64,000 nucleotides of DNA from Burkholderiaceae bacterium (GCA_031291325.1 JARLJG010000050.1:1-64000), one strand, 5' to 3'; positions 45,391 to 54,708 are shown, numbered from the stretch's first letter. A program made the numbers and translations. Notes: a model not told the origin generated them from the letters alone.

Positions 45391-46506
45391 ATGGAAGTCG
45401 TCAACCAGGGCCAGCCAATCAGGCTAGAGAACCGTTCCGCCGATGCCGCCGGGAAACGTATCGGGCGGTTCGTCACTATCGACGCGATCAAGGCGATCGC
45501 TTCGCAATTGATCCTGCTGCATCACTTTGCCAACTATGGTCCGATGACCGACGCGGCCTGGAACTACGCGCCCCGGGCCTTCAAATGGATTGCCAACGAC
45601 GGTCGCCTTGCGGTGCAATGCTTTTTGGTCGTGGCCGGCTTTCTGGCGGCGGGCGCGATGTTACCCGGAGGCGCGAAGCGTTGGACGCCGCCGGCAATGT
45701 CGATGCTTCCGAAGATCGTTCTTCAACGCTACTTGCGGCTGGCCAAGACCTATTTCGTCGGCCTGGCGGCTGCCATCGCCTGCGCGGCGATAGCGCGCGC
45801 CTTGATCGACGACCCATCGACGCCGGCAGCGCCGACTTGGCAATCGCTGGCCGCGCATCTGCTGTTCGCGCAAGACCTGCTGGGGATACCCGCGCTCACG
45901 GCGGGCGCTTGGTACATTGCCATCGACTTTCAGCTGTACGCGCTGCTGGCGCTGATCTGCGTGGGATCCGGGACGGCGGCGAGAAATGCATCGTCCGCAA
46001 AGATTGCCGCAATATCGGTCGTCGGCGCGCTCGGACTATGTTCGCTGACGGTTTTCAACCGTCACGACGAATTGGACATGTGGGGAATTTATTTCTTCGG
46101 CTCGTACAGCCTGGGCATGGCCGCCCGCGGGGCGTCGCAAGCCGATGGCACGCGCAAATGGGCATGGCTGGCAGCCATCGCGCTGGTTTGCACGCTGGCC
46201 CTGACGGTCCAATGGCGCACCCGCATCGCGGTCAGCACGCTGATCGCCTTCTTGCTCGCAGCGCGCGGCGCGCATCGCACGATCAAGCCGGGAACGCTGA
46301 CCGAAGCCATCGCCTTCCTCTCGCGCATATCGTTCCCGCTATTCGTTTTGCATTACCCGGCGCTGATGCTGGTCGGCTCGCTCGTCAAAATCGGCTGGGG
46401 CGACGCTGCGCTGCCGAGCGCTATCGGCCTGGTCGCAGCCTGGGGTTTGGCGATGGCGGCTGCGCATGTGCTGGCTTGCTGGCTTGAGGTCAGAAACGGC
46501 AGTTGA
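45391..46506 (+). CDS. Acyltransferase family 3 membrane protein
   Basis: A 371-residue integral membrane protein with about ten helices, beginning RFVTIDAIKAIASQLILLHH and FLVVAGFLAAGAML; the LHH and the later segment VQCFLVVAGF are typical of the OafA/NodX acyltransferase-3 family, which O-acetylates sugars on lipopolysaccharide or exopolysaccharide. Later stretches include AWYIAIDFQLYALLAL and FPLFVLHYPALMLVG. No sugar-related gene is near, so the substrate is open. It stands alone with repeats following it. Confidence 0.8.
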   Translation: MEVVNQGQPIRLENRSADAAGKRIGRFVTIDAIKAIASQLILLHHFANYGPMTDAAWNYAPRAFKWIANDGRLAVQCFLVVAGFLAAGAMLPGGAKRWTPPAMSMLPKIVLQRYLRLAKTYFVGLAAAIACAAIARALIDDPSTPAAPTWQSLAAHLLFAQDLLGIPALTAGAWYIAIDFQLYALLALICVGSGTAARNASSAKIAAISVVGALGLCSLTVFNRHDELDMWGIYFFGSYSLGMAARGASQADGTRKWAWLAAIALVCTLALTVQWRTRIAVSTLIAFLLAARGAHRTIKPGTLTEAIAFLSRISFPLFVLHYPALMLVGSLVKIGWGDAALPSAIGLVAAWGLAMAAAHVLACWLEVRNGS

Positions 46507-46540
46507 GCACTTACGGGTACCGATGCCGATAACCAGGCAT

Positions 46541-46590
46541 CCGCTAACTGCGGTTGATTTGGATATGTGGCGAACGTCTCAAAACGACCC
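46541..46590. repeat. Direct repeat A, copy 1
   Basis: About 50 bases, nearly identical to 48397-48448. The shared core includes GGCGAACGTCTCAAAACGAC. Copies flank the 46.6-48.4 kb accessory genes. Confidence 0.7.
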
Positions 46591-46630
46591 GGTGCGGTCT
46601 TAGCGAATGCCTGACACCGGTCATTCATCG

Positions 46631-46769
46631 GTAGGTTGGGCTAACGCTTTATCAGCCCATCAATCGATGCTCACAAGATAAAAACAATGATTCCTTGTGT
46701 CGGCACTTTGAAATTTTATGCCCTCGTTCACGTTAAGCGTTGGGCTGATAAAGCATTAGCCCAACCTAC
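46631..46769. repeat. 29-bp inverted repeat, 81-bp apart
   Basis: Arms 46631-46659 (starts GTAGGTTGGGCTAACG) and 46741-46769 (its complement with one mismatch). Outward ends GTAGGTTGGGC resemble those of the element at 47297-47450. The 81 bp between hold no gene. Confidence 0.75.
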
Positions 46770-46780
46770 TCGCTACCGCC

Positions 46781-47212
46781 TCAGCTATTTTTCCCCGACC
46801 AATTCCAAAGCGTTGGCCTGTTCGTGTTCGTTATCGCACCAGGATATTTCGCATATTCCGTTATCGCATTCGTCAAGGCTTTAACAACTTTGGGCCGCTT
46901 AGATTTTTCAAGCAATCGCAAAGGCAATTTTTCGTACCATCGTTGCATTTCATGATGGTCTCCCCCAAGATTTTCCGTATAAACTGGCAATCGACTACTT
47001 GGTTGATGTTCATTCAAATAGTATTCAAGGCAAAGCTCGATCTGCATGACGCTATGAAAAATAAACTGGAATCCGCAAACCTCGACGAGACAAACCTTGT
47101 ATGGAATCAGCCCATGTGAGTGCTCATGCCTTCTCAACTGCGCGTTGTCGACATACCACATGTGGTTTGGATGTCTTTCGCGTTCAAATGCTTCAAATGT
47201 GATCTTGGTCAT
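46781..47212 (-). CDS. Hypothetical protein (143 aa)
   Basis: A 143-residue soluble protein, start at 47212 supported by CAGGATACGCC upstream. It is rich in His, Tyr and Trp (NHMWYVDNAQLRRHEHSHG, YKVCLVEVCGFQFIFHSV), with an amphipathic C-terminal half (PKVVKALTNAITEYAKYPGA). I do not recognise a family. It lies between two inverted-repeat elements in an accessory stretch; the last codons adjoin the right arm of the 29-bp repeat. Possible cargo of the repeat region. Confidence 0.55.
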   Translation of the reverse strand: MTKITFEAFERERHPNHMWYVDNAQLRRHEHSHGLIPYKVCLVEVCGFQFIFHSVMQIELCLEYYLNEHQPSSRLPVYTENLGGDHHEMQRWYEKLPLRLLEKSKRPKVVKALTNAITEYAKYPGAITNTNRPTLWNWSGKNS

Positions 47213-47279
47213 GGCGCGTATCCTGCCACTAAATACTTGTCAGGGCAATACCATATTGCTCGACGTCGCGAGCTTCCGC

Positions 47280-47298
47280 TTGTGGCCGAACTGAGGCA
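47280..47298. repeat. 19-bp repeat, copy 1
   Basis: TTGTGGCCGAACTGAGGCA, identical to 49736-49754, about 2.5 kb apart. Confidence 0.6.
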
Positions 47299-47450
47299 GC
47301 AAGCGTAGCGTGGGCTAGCGGTAGGTTGGCGTTGAGCAAAGCGAAGCCCAACATTCACCGGCTTGAACGAGGTCAAAGGTAATGCAAAGGTGGATGTTGG
47401 GCTTCGCAAGCTCAGCACCAACCTACCGCTAGCCCACGCTACGCTTGCTG
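47297..47450. repeat. Large imperfect palindrome with 62-bp arms
   Basis: Left arm 47297-47359 (begins CAGCAAGCGTAGCGTGGGCT) and right arm 47389-47450 (its complement with a few changes), 29-bp loop. The transcript would fold into one long hairpin. Resembles a REP/MITE-like element. Confidence 0.75.
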
Positions 47451-47617
47451 ACACCCCGAACAAAGCGAAAAAAGCGCAAAATATCTTGCGCCGCACCACG
47501 AATTTTCGATCCTGCGCATAAACAGCGAAAACAGCGATTGGGCAAAACCGACCCAATTGCGACGTTGGTGGCTCCCGACAACGGCCATTCAAATGTTAAA
47601 TCGGGATGCTATTCCCC
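47451..47617. other. Remainder of repeat region, no supported gene
   Basis: Between the palindrome and the YcxB-like gene. A 127-codon open frame on the minus strand (47209-47592) runs through the palindrome; I treat it as spurious. Confidence 0.4.
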
Positions 47618-48139
47618 CTAGCCGGCGGACACTTTTGATTTACACAAATCGATTGCGCGCCCCCATTCTTCTTCTGTATTAAAGAAACTCCGTGGAAGGT
47701 AAAAGGCGCAACGCTTGGAATAAAACAATGCCAACATGTTATTGCCTTGCTTCAGTTTTAATATGTCGCCCCACTCGTATTCGGTCAAGGAATGCGATGT
47801 TTTCCAAGTGATCCCACGGCTGCTCAGATCACCAGAAATAACTCCCTGAGTGTCAGCCAAATTTCGCCACGCCCGCTTTCTTACATACACTGTCAGTATT
47901 GACAGAACAAGGAATAACAATAACCAAGAAGCAAATTGCTTTATGAATCCGAATATCGAAGAAAACGACTCGTTCTCTGAAAAAAGCAGCGTACAAAGTA
48001 GCGCCGTCACTGGATACACAAAATATGGTCTATTCCATTTCGCTACTAACAATTCTTGAAACAGAGTGAACTGCTTGTATGACAGGCTGCCACAAAACTT
48101 AACTCCAATAATACTGTCATCCATATATTTACCATTCAT
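47618..48139 (-). CDS. YcxB-like membrane protein
   Basis: A 173-residue protein resembling the YcxB family. Two hydrophobic helices in the first half (YFVYPVTALLCTLLF and FASWLLLFLVLSILTVYV) follow an N-terminal soluble strand (VKFCGSLSYKQFTLFQELL); the C-terminal half is soluble (ISGDLSSRGITWKTSHSLTE, YEWGDILKLKQGNNMLALFY). YcxB-like proteins have a PH-like C-terminal part; function unknown. Start at 48139 or 48124; neither has a good ribosome binding site. Lower GC than the flanks, fitting acquired DNA. Confidence 0.6.
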   Translation of the reverse strand: MNGKYMDDSIIGVKFCGSLSYKQFTLFQELLVAKWNRPYFVYPVTALLCTLLFSENESFSSIFGFIKQFASWLLLFLVLSILTVYVRKRAWRNLADTQGVISGDLSSRGITWKTSHSLTEYEWGDILKLKQGNNMLALFYSKRCAFYLPRSFFNTEEEWGRAIDLCKSKVSAG

Positions 48140-48436
48140 TACAAATTTTGATCAGTATCACCAGGATATCGATTTTCGTTCCAAGGCGCCGCAACTATGC
48201 AAAAAAGTACGAATTATCTTGCGCCGCATTGCAATCATTAGCCAAAGCATATATGCCGAGAAAACCTCGACGGGCTCTAGCCGACCCTTTGCCGACTATC
48301 GAGGTGCTCCAAAGCCGACGATCAAATGCGATTGCAGGCTGGGATGAAATCCCAGCTATCGACGTTCGACCGATGCTGGGATTTCATCCCAGCCTACCGC
48401 GCTAACGGCGGTTGATTTGGATTTGTGGCGAACGTC
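48140..48436. other. Short repeats and AT-rich gap
   Basis: Contains the inverted repeat at 48337-48394 and copy 2 of direct repeat A. No gene seen. Confidence 0.4.
48337..48394. repeat. Inverted repeat of two 20-bp hairpins
   Basis: GGCTGGGATGAAATCCCAGC at 48337-48356 and GCTGGGATTTCATCCCAGCC at 48375-48394; each is internally palindromic and the two are mutual complements. Confidence 0.75.
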
Positions 48437-48448
48437 TCAAAACGACCC
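48397..48448. repeat. Direct repeat A, copy 2
   Basis: Second copy of the ~50-base repeat at 46541-46590 (differs by an extra GC near the start and a few bases). It overlaps the final codons of the SEL1-repeat gene, which ends inside it. Confidence 0.7.
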
Positions 48449-49636
48449 CAAGCGGCCGAATGGGACGCTCCAAAGCGGTAAGTCAACATGTTCCCCTAAC
48501 GCCAAAGCATGGCGTATTCGAGATTCCTCTTCAAATGAGGCAAAACCATTGCAGTCAGCAGGTAGTATTTCGTGGCCCGATGCATCAAACAAAATACTCA
48601 CTAATGCACATCCACCATCGAACATCGACGGTAGTGCATCTTCGGCGACAATAAACCAACTTTTCGGGACTGCCAACGCGTTACTCAAATCAAGACCAAT
48701 ACCAAAATCGGGAGAGATCAAGAATGGGGATGGCGTTTCATCAGAAGGCAATGTCGTGCGACTATCTCGGTTTCGAACACCCAAATAGACCGCACGAACA
48801 AAGATGCGCGCCGCTCCTTGGGCATTCATCAAAGCAGCATACTGATAATAATTTGGCGAAATATCGACGACATTAGGTTTCCGAATCGCCGATGCTGCAT
48901 AGTATCTGTCGTATGCAAGAAAACTCATCGCGTGACTGGCCTCGATCAATTCAACCGCTTTCTCCAATTGCTTCTCCGACAGCGGTGACCGTTCTTTTTC
49001 TGTACCAGCCCAGAAGTCACCAGATGCTTTACTGTGACATCCTTCCGGGTTTCGTTGATGCGCGTCATATGCACTCTGCGCTTCGCAGACTAGCTCGATC
49101 CCATATCTATTTGCATCGATGGACGCTTTACCAAACCACACGGCAGCTTGATCCGCGTCTTTATCGACGCCAATTCCATTTGTATACATTGTTGAAAGAT
49201 GTGCTTCAGCTGCGGCGACATGTTGTTCAGCGGCTTTGTGGTACCAAATGGCGGCTTGTCCGTTGTCTTTCGTCACCCCGAAACCATTTTCGTATATGAA
49301 TCCAAGTCGGAATTGCCCGATTTTATTCCCACCTTCAGCAGCAAGCCGATACCAGCGAACGGCGACGGAGAAGCTTTGCCCTACCCCATAGCCAAGGTCG
49401 TAAGCAAGCCCAATCGCCTGCTGCGCGTCTCCATTCCCTTCGCCAGCAAGAGGTTGCCAAATTTTGATCGCTTCCGAATAATCACCGCGTTTATAGGCAT
49501 CCACGCCCTCCTCAAAGGAGGAGGCAGCGCAAGTTGTGCCGACGTGAATGAATAAAAATAAGAAAGCGAGACAAGCTTTGAAAAGCAATCTACCGATAGG
49601 TTGTCTTAGATTTTCCCGCATTGAATTCTCGGTCAT
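48437..49636 (-). CDS. Exported SEL1/TPR-like repeat protein
   Basis: A 399-residue protein with a signal peptide (ACLAFLFLFIHVGTTCAA) and about four SEL1 repeats in residues 40-175: GVDAYKRGDYSEAIKIWQPL, AQQAIGLAYDLGYGVGQSFS, GQFRLGFIYENGFGVTKDNG and AEAHLSTMYTNGIGVDKDAD. The second half has no recognised domain but contains ordered segments (ISPNYYQYAALMNAQGAARI). SEL1 proteins mediate protein interactions. The C-terminus LWSVPFGRLGSF is encoded within direct repeat A, so the end may have been replaced by the repeat. Start at 49636 or 49621; neither has a strong ribosome binding site. Confidence 0.75.
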   Translation of the reverse strand: MTENSMRENLRQPIGRLLFKACLAFLFLFIHVGTTCAASSFEEGVDAYKRGDYSEAIKIWQPLAGEGNGDAQQAIGLAYDLGYGVGQSFSVAVRWYRLAAEGGNKIGQFRLGFIYENGFGVTKDNGQAAIWYHKAAEQHVAAAEAHLSTMYTNGIGVDKDADQAAVWFGKASIDANRYGIELVCEAQSAYDAHQRNPEGCHSKASGDFWAGTEKERSPLSEKQLEKAVELIEASHAMSFLAYDRYYAASAIRKPNVVDISPNYYQYAALMNAQGAARIFVRAVYLGVRNRDSRTTLPSDETPSPFLISPDFGIGLDLSNALAVPKSWFIVAEDALPSMFDGGCALVSILFDASGHEILPADCNGFASFEEESRIRHALALGEHVDLPLWSVPFGRLGSF

Positions 49637-49735
49637 TTGAATTTGGAGACCACTCGTTATTTGAAGAAATTTGGCGGAATTGAATATGAAAATTGTCTAT
49701 GCAACATCAGATAGACCCCGCCCCCGAAGGACCGG

Positions 49736-49754
49736 TTGTGGCCGAACTGAGGCA
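49736..49754. repeat. 19-bp repeat, copy 2
   Basis: TTGTGGCCGAACTGAGGCA, second copy of 47280-47298. Sits in the 49637-49905 gap, where no gene is supported. Confidence 0.6.
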
Positions 49755-49905
49755 ATCACAATCTTAGCAGATCAACACGAATGCAACATATTTACTCAAG
49801 AACATTTTAATCAAAATCAACCACGGAGAAGGCATGGTGCCACATCTCCCGATGCCAGGCGAGCACGCGGCTTTTGGTCCAACGCGAGCACTCGCCCATG
49901 AAAAG

Positions 49906-49929
49906 CGCCGCCTAAGGGGCGGCGTTTTT
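49906..49929. terminator. Bidirectional terminator beside OPT gene
   Basis: CGCCGCC TAAGG GGCGGCG with an A run on one side and TTTTT on the other, 24 bp after the OPT stop. Works for the minus-strand OPT gene. Confidence 0.85.
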
Positions 49930-49952
49930 CATGTTTCGACAGCTTAATCAGT

Positions 49953-52211
49953 CTAGCTGACCACCTTCTTTTCGCGCCCAACCCAATACAGCAGTAGCAC
50001 GATCACCGCATACGGCAAGAGCGACAACGCGTCCGAACTCGCGCCCTCGAAGAATGGATTATTCTTTTCCGCCCAGGCACCGATGGCCTGGTCGAAATTG
50101 GTCAGGATGCCGGCGGTAAACGCGATGATGATGCCGGCCAGCGCGCCGCCGGCGATATAGCCGGAGGCCAGCAACACGCCGGGGCTGCGGTCGCCTGCCA
50201 ATTGTTTTTCTTCTTCGGTCTGTTGCGCGTTATGCGCGAGCTTGCCGTTGCGGCGGTCGACCAGCCAGCGCACCATGCCGCCGATGAACAGCGGCGCCGA
50301 CGACGACAGCGGCAGGTATACGCCGACGGCGAACGCCAGCGACGGTATGCCCGACATTTCCAGCACGATGGCGATCATCACGCCAAACAATACCAGTGTC
50401 CACGGCAACTGCCGATCCAGAATGCCCTTGATGATGTAGGACATCAACACCGCTTTCGGCGCATCGTACTTCTTGACTTCGCTGCCGTCCGGGCGCTTGT
50501 GGTACTGCCCGTTGATGCCCGGATCGACCAGGTAGGCGACCTTGCCGGCATCGTCCACCAGATATTTCCCGGCGGGGCCGCCGGCGGTATCGGTCTTGTG
50601 CCAGACGCGATAGGTGTGCGCATCTTGCGCGGCCTGCGGGCCTTGCAGTGTTGCGGTATCGACCAACTTGGCGGCGTCGGTGGTCAGACCCGGCGCAACC
50701 TGCGCTGCCGGCACGTAGACGGTGCCGGCATCGTTCAATTTCAACAGGATCGGGCCGAGGATCAGCGCCGACGACAGCGCGCCGGCCAAAATCGCATACT
50801 GTTGCAGACGCGGGGTCGAACCGACTAAAAAGCCGGTCTTCAAATCCTGCGACGTGGTGCCGGCATTGCTGGAAGCGATGCAGACGATGGCGCCGACCGA
50901 CAAGGCGGTCACATAGTATTGGCCGCCGGTCCAGCCCATCAATAGGAAAATCAGGCAAGTAAAGAGCAAGGTAGCCACCGTCATGCCGGAAATCGGATTC
51001 GACGACGAACCGATTTCGCCGGTCAAGCGCGAAGAAACGGTCGCGAATAGGAAGCCGAATACCAGAATCAGTATCGCCCCCAGGATATTCATATGCAGAG
51101 GCGTCGCCAGCGTGATGACCACGATGATCGCCAGCGAACCGATGAACACCCATTTCATCGGGATATCCTGATCGGTGCGCAGCGGCAGCGCGACGGCGAC
51201 ATTCTTGCCCAAGCCGGCCAGGCCGGCGGTCAGGCTGTGCCAGATGGTCGGCATGGCACGTACCAGGCTGATCAAGCCGCCGGTCGCCACTGCGCCGGCA
51301 CCGATATACAGCACGTAGGCGCCGCGAATATCGTTGGGCGACATTTCGCTAATCAATTTGGTGCCGGGGGCGAGCGGCACATTCAGATATTCGCCGAAAA
51401 ACTTGATCATCGGGATCAGCAGCAAATACGACAACACGCCACCGGCTGCCATCACCGAGGCGATGCGCGGGCCGATGATGTAACCGACGCCCAGCAATTC
51501 CGGAGAAATTTCCGCGCCGATGGAGCCGGCTTTGAGCGGCGCGCCGAATACGACTTCCGGCGTATCTTTCCAGCCCTTGAAGGCGACATTCAATACCTTG
51601 TACAGCAAGCCGAGGCCGAAGCCGCCGAAGATGACCTTTGCCCGCTTGCCGGCATCGTCTTGCGCCTGTGCGCCGCCGTCGCCGATTTCCCCGGCTGCCT
51701 CGCGCGAAGTCTGGGTCGCTGCCGCTTTCAACACTTCGGCGCAGGCGGTGCCTTCCGGGTATTTCAATTCATTGTGCTGCAACACGATCATGGTGCGGCG
51801 CATCGGGATCATCAGCAAAATGCCGAGCAGGCCGCCCAGGATGCCGACCAGCATCACGCGCGAGATTTCCAGGTCGAAGCCGAGGATCAGGATCGCCGGC
51901 ATCGTCACGCCGAGGCCGAAGGCGATCGATTCGCCAGCCGAGCCGGCAGTCTGCGTAATGCTGTTTTCCAGGATCGTCGAATCCTTGCCGCCCAGCTTGT
52001 TGGTCAAGCGGAACAGCGTGATGGCGATCACCGCCACCGGGATCGACGCGCTGACAGTCAATCCGACTTTCAACACAAGGTAGAGCGACGAAGCGCCGAA
52101 CACCATGCCGAGCAGCACGCCCATCAAGAGCGCGCGGAAACTCAGTTCGGGAAGGTTGGCGCTGGCGGGGATATAAGGGCGCACCGCCGGAGGCGTAGGG
52201 TCGTTAGGCAT
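49953..52211 (-). CDS. OPT family oligopeptide transporter
   Basis: A 752-residue inner-membrane protein with about fifteen helices. Characteristic parts are LPELSFRALLMGVLLGMVFG at the N-terminus, SITQTAGSAGESIAFGLGVT, MRRTMIVLQHNELKYPEGTA and the late GIPSLAFAVGVYLPLSSSAP. This is the bacterial branch of the OPT family (YSL-like), which takes up oligopeptides or metal-chelator complexes. A 110-residue insert in the middle (around AQVAPGLTTDAAKLVDTATL) is hydrophilic. Single gene; terminator follows. Confidence 0.92.
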   Translation of the reverse strand: MPNDPTPPAVRPYIPASANLPELSFRALLMGVLLGMVFGASSLYLVLKVGLTVSASIPVAVIAITLFRLTNKLGGKDSTILENSITQTAGSAGESIAFGLGVTMPAILILGFDLEISRVMLVGILGGLLGILLMIPMRRTMIVLQHNELKYPEGTACAEVLKAAATQTSREAAGEIGDGGAQAQDDAGKRAKVIFGGFGLGLLYKVLNVAFKGWKDTPEVVFGAPLKAGSIGAEISPELLGVGYIIGPRIASVMAAGGVLSYLLLIPMIKFFGEYLNVPLAPGTKLISEMSPNDIRGAYVLYIGAGAVATGGLISLVRAMPTIWHSLTAGLAGLGKNVAVALPLRTDQDIPMKWVFIGSLAIIVVITLATPLHMNILGAILILVFGFLFATVSSRLTGEIGSSSNPISGMTVATLLFTCLIFLLMGWTGGQYYVTALSVGAIVCIASSNAGTTSQDLKTGFLVGSTPRLQQYAILAGALSSALILGPILLKLNDAGTVYVPAAQVAPGLTTDAAKLVDTATLQGPQAAQDAHTYRVWHKTDTAGGPAGKYLVDDAGKVAYLVDPGINGQYHKRPDGSEVKKYDAPKAVLMSYIIKGILDRQLPWTLVLFGVMIAIVLEMSGIPSLAFAVGVYLPLSSSAPLFIGGMVRWLVDRRNGKLAHNAQQTEEEKQLAGDRSPGVLLASGYIAGGALAGIIIAFTAGILTNFDQAIGAWAEKNNPFFEGASSDALSLLPYAVIVLLLYWVGREKKVVS

Positions 52212-52341
52212 TAGATTTACCTTATTGTGGTGGCAAAAATCAGGCAGTCGGACATTGTGTGTCCTACCTGCCCGTGTGAGTTATAAAGGCGGATCGTATC
52301 ATAAGCTCCTGACTCGTTGGAAAAGCGCCAAAGCGACCGCT

Positions 52342-53556
52342 TTACACCCGCTCAATTATCAAAGCAATCCCCTGCCCCACGCCGATGCACATCGTGCACA
52401 GGGCGAAGCGACCGCCGCTGCGCTGCAACTGATACAGCGCCGTCGTCACCAGCCGCGCGCCGCTCATGCCGAGCGGATGCCCGAGCGCAATCGCGCCGCC
52501 GTTCGGGTTGACGCGCGGATCGTTGTCGGCCAGGCCGAGTCCACGCAACACAGCCAACCCTTGCGCGGCGAATGCTTCGTTGAGTTCGATTACATCCATC
52601 TGCGCCAAACTCATGCCGGTTTGGCGCAACAGTTTTTGCGTCGCCGGCACCGGGCCGATGCCCATCACGCGTGGCGCCACGCCGGCAGTCGCCATGCCGA
52701 CAATGCGCGCCCTGGGGGTCAAGCCATGCCGCTTGGCGGCGTCGGCGCTGGCCAGCAACAGCGCGCAAGCACCGTCGTTGATGCTCGACGCATTGCCGGC
52801 GGTGACGCTGCCGTCGGGTCGCACCACGCCCTTGAGTTTCGCCAATGCGTCGAGACTGGTGGCGCGCGGTTGTTCATCTTGCGCGACGATGAGCGGCTCG
52901 CCTTTCTTTTGCCGGATTTCGACCGGCACGATTTCCTGCGCAAAAATGCCTTGCTGCTGCGCGGCGGCGGCCTTGTTCTGGCTGGCCAGCGCGAACGCAT
53001 CCTGGTCGGCACGGCTGATATGGTAATCGGCGGCGACATTCTCGGCGGTCTCCGGCATTGCATCGACACCGTACAACGCTGCCATCTGTGGATTGACGAA
53101 GCGCCAGCCGATGGTGGTATCGAAGATCGCGGCATTGCGGGAAAACGCGCTATCGGCCTTGCCCATCACAAACGGCGCACGGGTCATCGATTCGACCCCG
53201 CCGGCGATCATCAAATCGGTTTCGCCAGCCTTGATCGCGCGCGCGGCAGTGCCGACCGCGTCCATGCCGGAGCCGCACAGCCGATTGATGGTGGCGGCGC
53301 CGATCTCCTGCGGCAAGCCGGCCAGCAGCAAACTCATGCGGGCGACATTGCGATTGTCTTCGCCGGCCTGGTTGGCGCAGCCGTAGATCACTTCCTGCAG
53401 CGCGCTCCAATCGACTGACGGATTGCGCTGGATCAATGCACGCAACGGCACCGCGCCCAGGTCGTCGGCGCGAACGTCTTTCAAAGCGCCGGCGTAGCGG
53501 CCGATGGGGGTGCGAATGGCATCGCAGATATAGGCTTCGGTAGTTTCAATAGTCAT
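52342..53556 (-). CDS. pcaF: 3-oxoadipyl-CoA thiolase (PcaF-like)
   Basis: A 404-residue thiolase expected to cleave 3-oxoadipyl-CoA to succinyl-CoA and acetyl-CoA in aromatic breakdown. It has the catalytic Cys in [16 protein letters not shown] (about residue 90), the His in [17 protein letters not shown] and the second Cys in [14 protein letters not shown]. The N-terminus [19 protein letters not shown] and [20 protein letters not shown] are close to PcaF. Start at 53556 chosen; the upstream ATG at 53568 directly follows AAGGAG with no space. The other pca genes are not in the window. Confidence 0.88.
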   Translation of the reverse strand: MTIETTEAYICDAIRTPIGRYAGALKDVRADDLGAVPLRALIQRNPSVDWSALQEVIYGCANQAGEDNRNVARMSLLLAGLPQEIGAATINRLCGSGMDAVGTAARAIKAGETDLMIAGGVESMTRAPFVMGKADSAFSRNAAIFDTTIGWRFVNPQMAALYGVDAMPETAENVAADYHISRADQDAFALASQNKAAAAQQQGIFAQEIVPVEIRQKKGEPLIVAQDEQPRATSLDALAKLKGVVRPDGSVTAGNASSINDGACALLLASADAAKRHGLTPRARIVGMATAGVAPRVMGIGPVPATQKLLRQTGMSLAQMDVIELNEAFAAQGLAVLRGLGLADNDPRVNPNGGAIALGHPLGMSGARLVTTALYQLQRSGGRFALCTMCIGVGQGIALIIERV

Positions 53557-53688
53557 TAGTAACTGCATCTCCTTTTATATTTATCGGCGAATAAGGTCGC
53601 AACGGCGCAGCCGGCACTGGAACAAATTCGATCGACGCGAACGCGCGCCAGACCACAAGATTATCTGCGAATTTTCAAAAGCGCAAAA

Positions 53689-53725
53689 CAAAAAAGGCTC
53701 AAGAGATAAACTCTTAAGCCTTTTT
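53689..53725 (-). terminator. Terminator of tRNA-Pro
   Basis: Minus-strand stem AAAGGCTTAAGAG / CTCTTGAGCCTTT, followed by a T run. It lies just downstream of the tRNA-Pro 3' end. Confidence 0.85.
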
Positions 53726-53740
53726 CATCGATACAAATTT

Positions 53741-53817
53741 TGGTCGGAGTACAAGGATTCGAACCTTGGACCCCCTGGTCCCAAACCAGGTGCGCTACCG
53801 GGCTGCGCTACACTCCG
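53741..53817 (-). tRNA. tRNA-Pro (anticodon TGG)
   Basis: Minus-strand tRNA of 77 bases including CCA. Acceptor CGGAGTG pairs with TACTCCG (one G-T); anticodon stem CCTGG/CCAGG around loop TTTGGGA, anticodon TGG; T arm CAAGGTTCGAATCCTTG. Decodes CCN proline codons. Confidence 0.95.
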
Positions 53818-53924
53818 AGAAAAAAGATAATATCCTATCGAGGCGATTTGGTCAATGCAAAGTGCAAACAAATTACTGAAATCTCGATTTTCAATGCTAT
53901 CCCAGCAAAATTTTTGACAAACAA

Positions 53925-54635
53925 CTACATTGTTTGCCCTTGGCCCGCGCTACCGGCTTTTAACATATACCCGACACTGCGCACGGTCTGGATGCATTCG
54001 GCCGCAGCGCCCAGCGATTTGCGCAGGCGCATGATATGCACATCGACCGTGCGCTCCTCGAAGAACGTGTTGTCGCCCCACACTTTGTCGAGCAACTGTG
54101 CACGCGAAAAAACGCGTTCTGGATAGGCGATCATGAAACGCAACAGCTTGAATTCGGCCGGGCCCAACTCCACCGGCGCGCCGTTTACCAAGACCAGATG
54201 ACGATCCTCGTCGACCGTGATGGCCCCTACCGACTGGCGGCTGGTCGGCTCCGACGGTGCATAACGCCGCAATACCGCATGGATGCGCGCCACCAACTCG
54301 CGCGGCGAAAACGGCTTGGTCACATAGTCGTCGGCGCCGGCGTTCAAGCCTTTTACCTTGTCTTCATCCAAACCCTTGGCGGTCAGCATAATCACCGGCA
54401 AGGTCGCGGTGCGCGGATCGGCGCGCCAGTCGTTGAGCAGGTTAATTCCTGACCGATCCGGCAGCATCCAATCCAACAGCACCGCGCGCGGCAAGGCAGC
54501 CGTCATCGCTTGCTGGGCATCCTTGGCACAGACCGCAATCTCGACCGCAAATCCGGCCGCTTCCAACGTAAAGCGCAGCAATTCCGCAATACCGGGCTCA
54601 TCTTCTACGACCAGAATGGAAGAGTTATGTTTCAT
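53925..54635 (-). CDS. phoB: Phosphate regulon response regulator PhoB
   Basis: A 236-residue OmpR-family regulator. Receiver domain ILVVEDEPGIAELLRFTLEA, phospho-acceptor Asp in VLLDWMLPDRSGINLL, the Lys in DDYVTKPFSPRELVARIHAV; then a winged HTH with ERVFSRAQLLDKVWGDNTFF and ERTVDVHIMRLRKSLG. The DNA-binding segment matches PhoB closely. Start at 54635 (MKHNSSILVV). It lies 73 bp after glmM on the same strand. The pst genes and phoR, usual neighbours, are not in the window; phoR would be expected further downstream but a tRNA lies there. Confidence 0.9.
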   Translation of the reverse strand: MKHNSSILVVEDEPGIAELLRFTLEAAGFAVEIAVCAKDAQQAMTAALPRAVLLDWMLPDRSGINLLNDWRADPRTATLPVIMLTAKGLDEDKVKGLNAGADDYVTKPFSPRELVARIHAVLRRYAPSEPTSRQSVGAITVDEDRHLVLVNGAPVELGPAEFKLLRFMIAYPERVFSRAQLLDKVWGDNTFFEERTVDVHIMRLRKSLGAAAECIQTVRSVGYMLKAGSAGQGQTM

Positions 54636-54708
54636 TTTGCCCGTGATATGGCAGGTTGACGATTCTCTCGACCGGCCTCTTGTGCAGGCCGGCCATGCAT
54701 ATTCTGTA

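Noticed and set aside
47209..47592. 127-codon minus-strand frame through the palindrome
   Set aside because: Most of it is repeat sequence and there is no ribosome binding site.
46541..49754. CRISPR array
   Set aside because: Repeats are few, of different kinds, unevenly spaced, and no cas genes are present.
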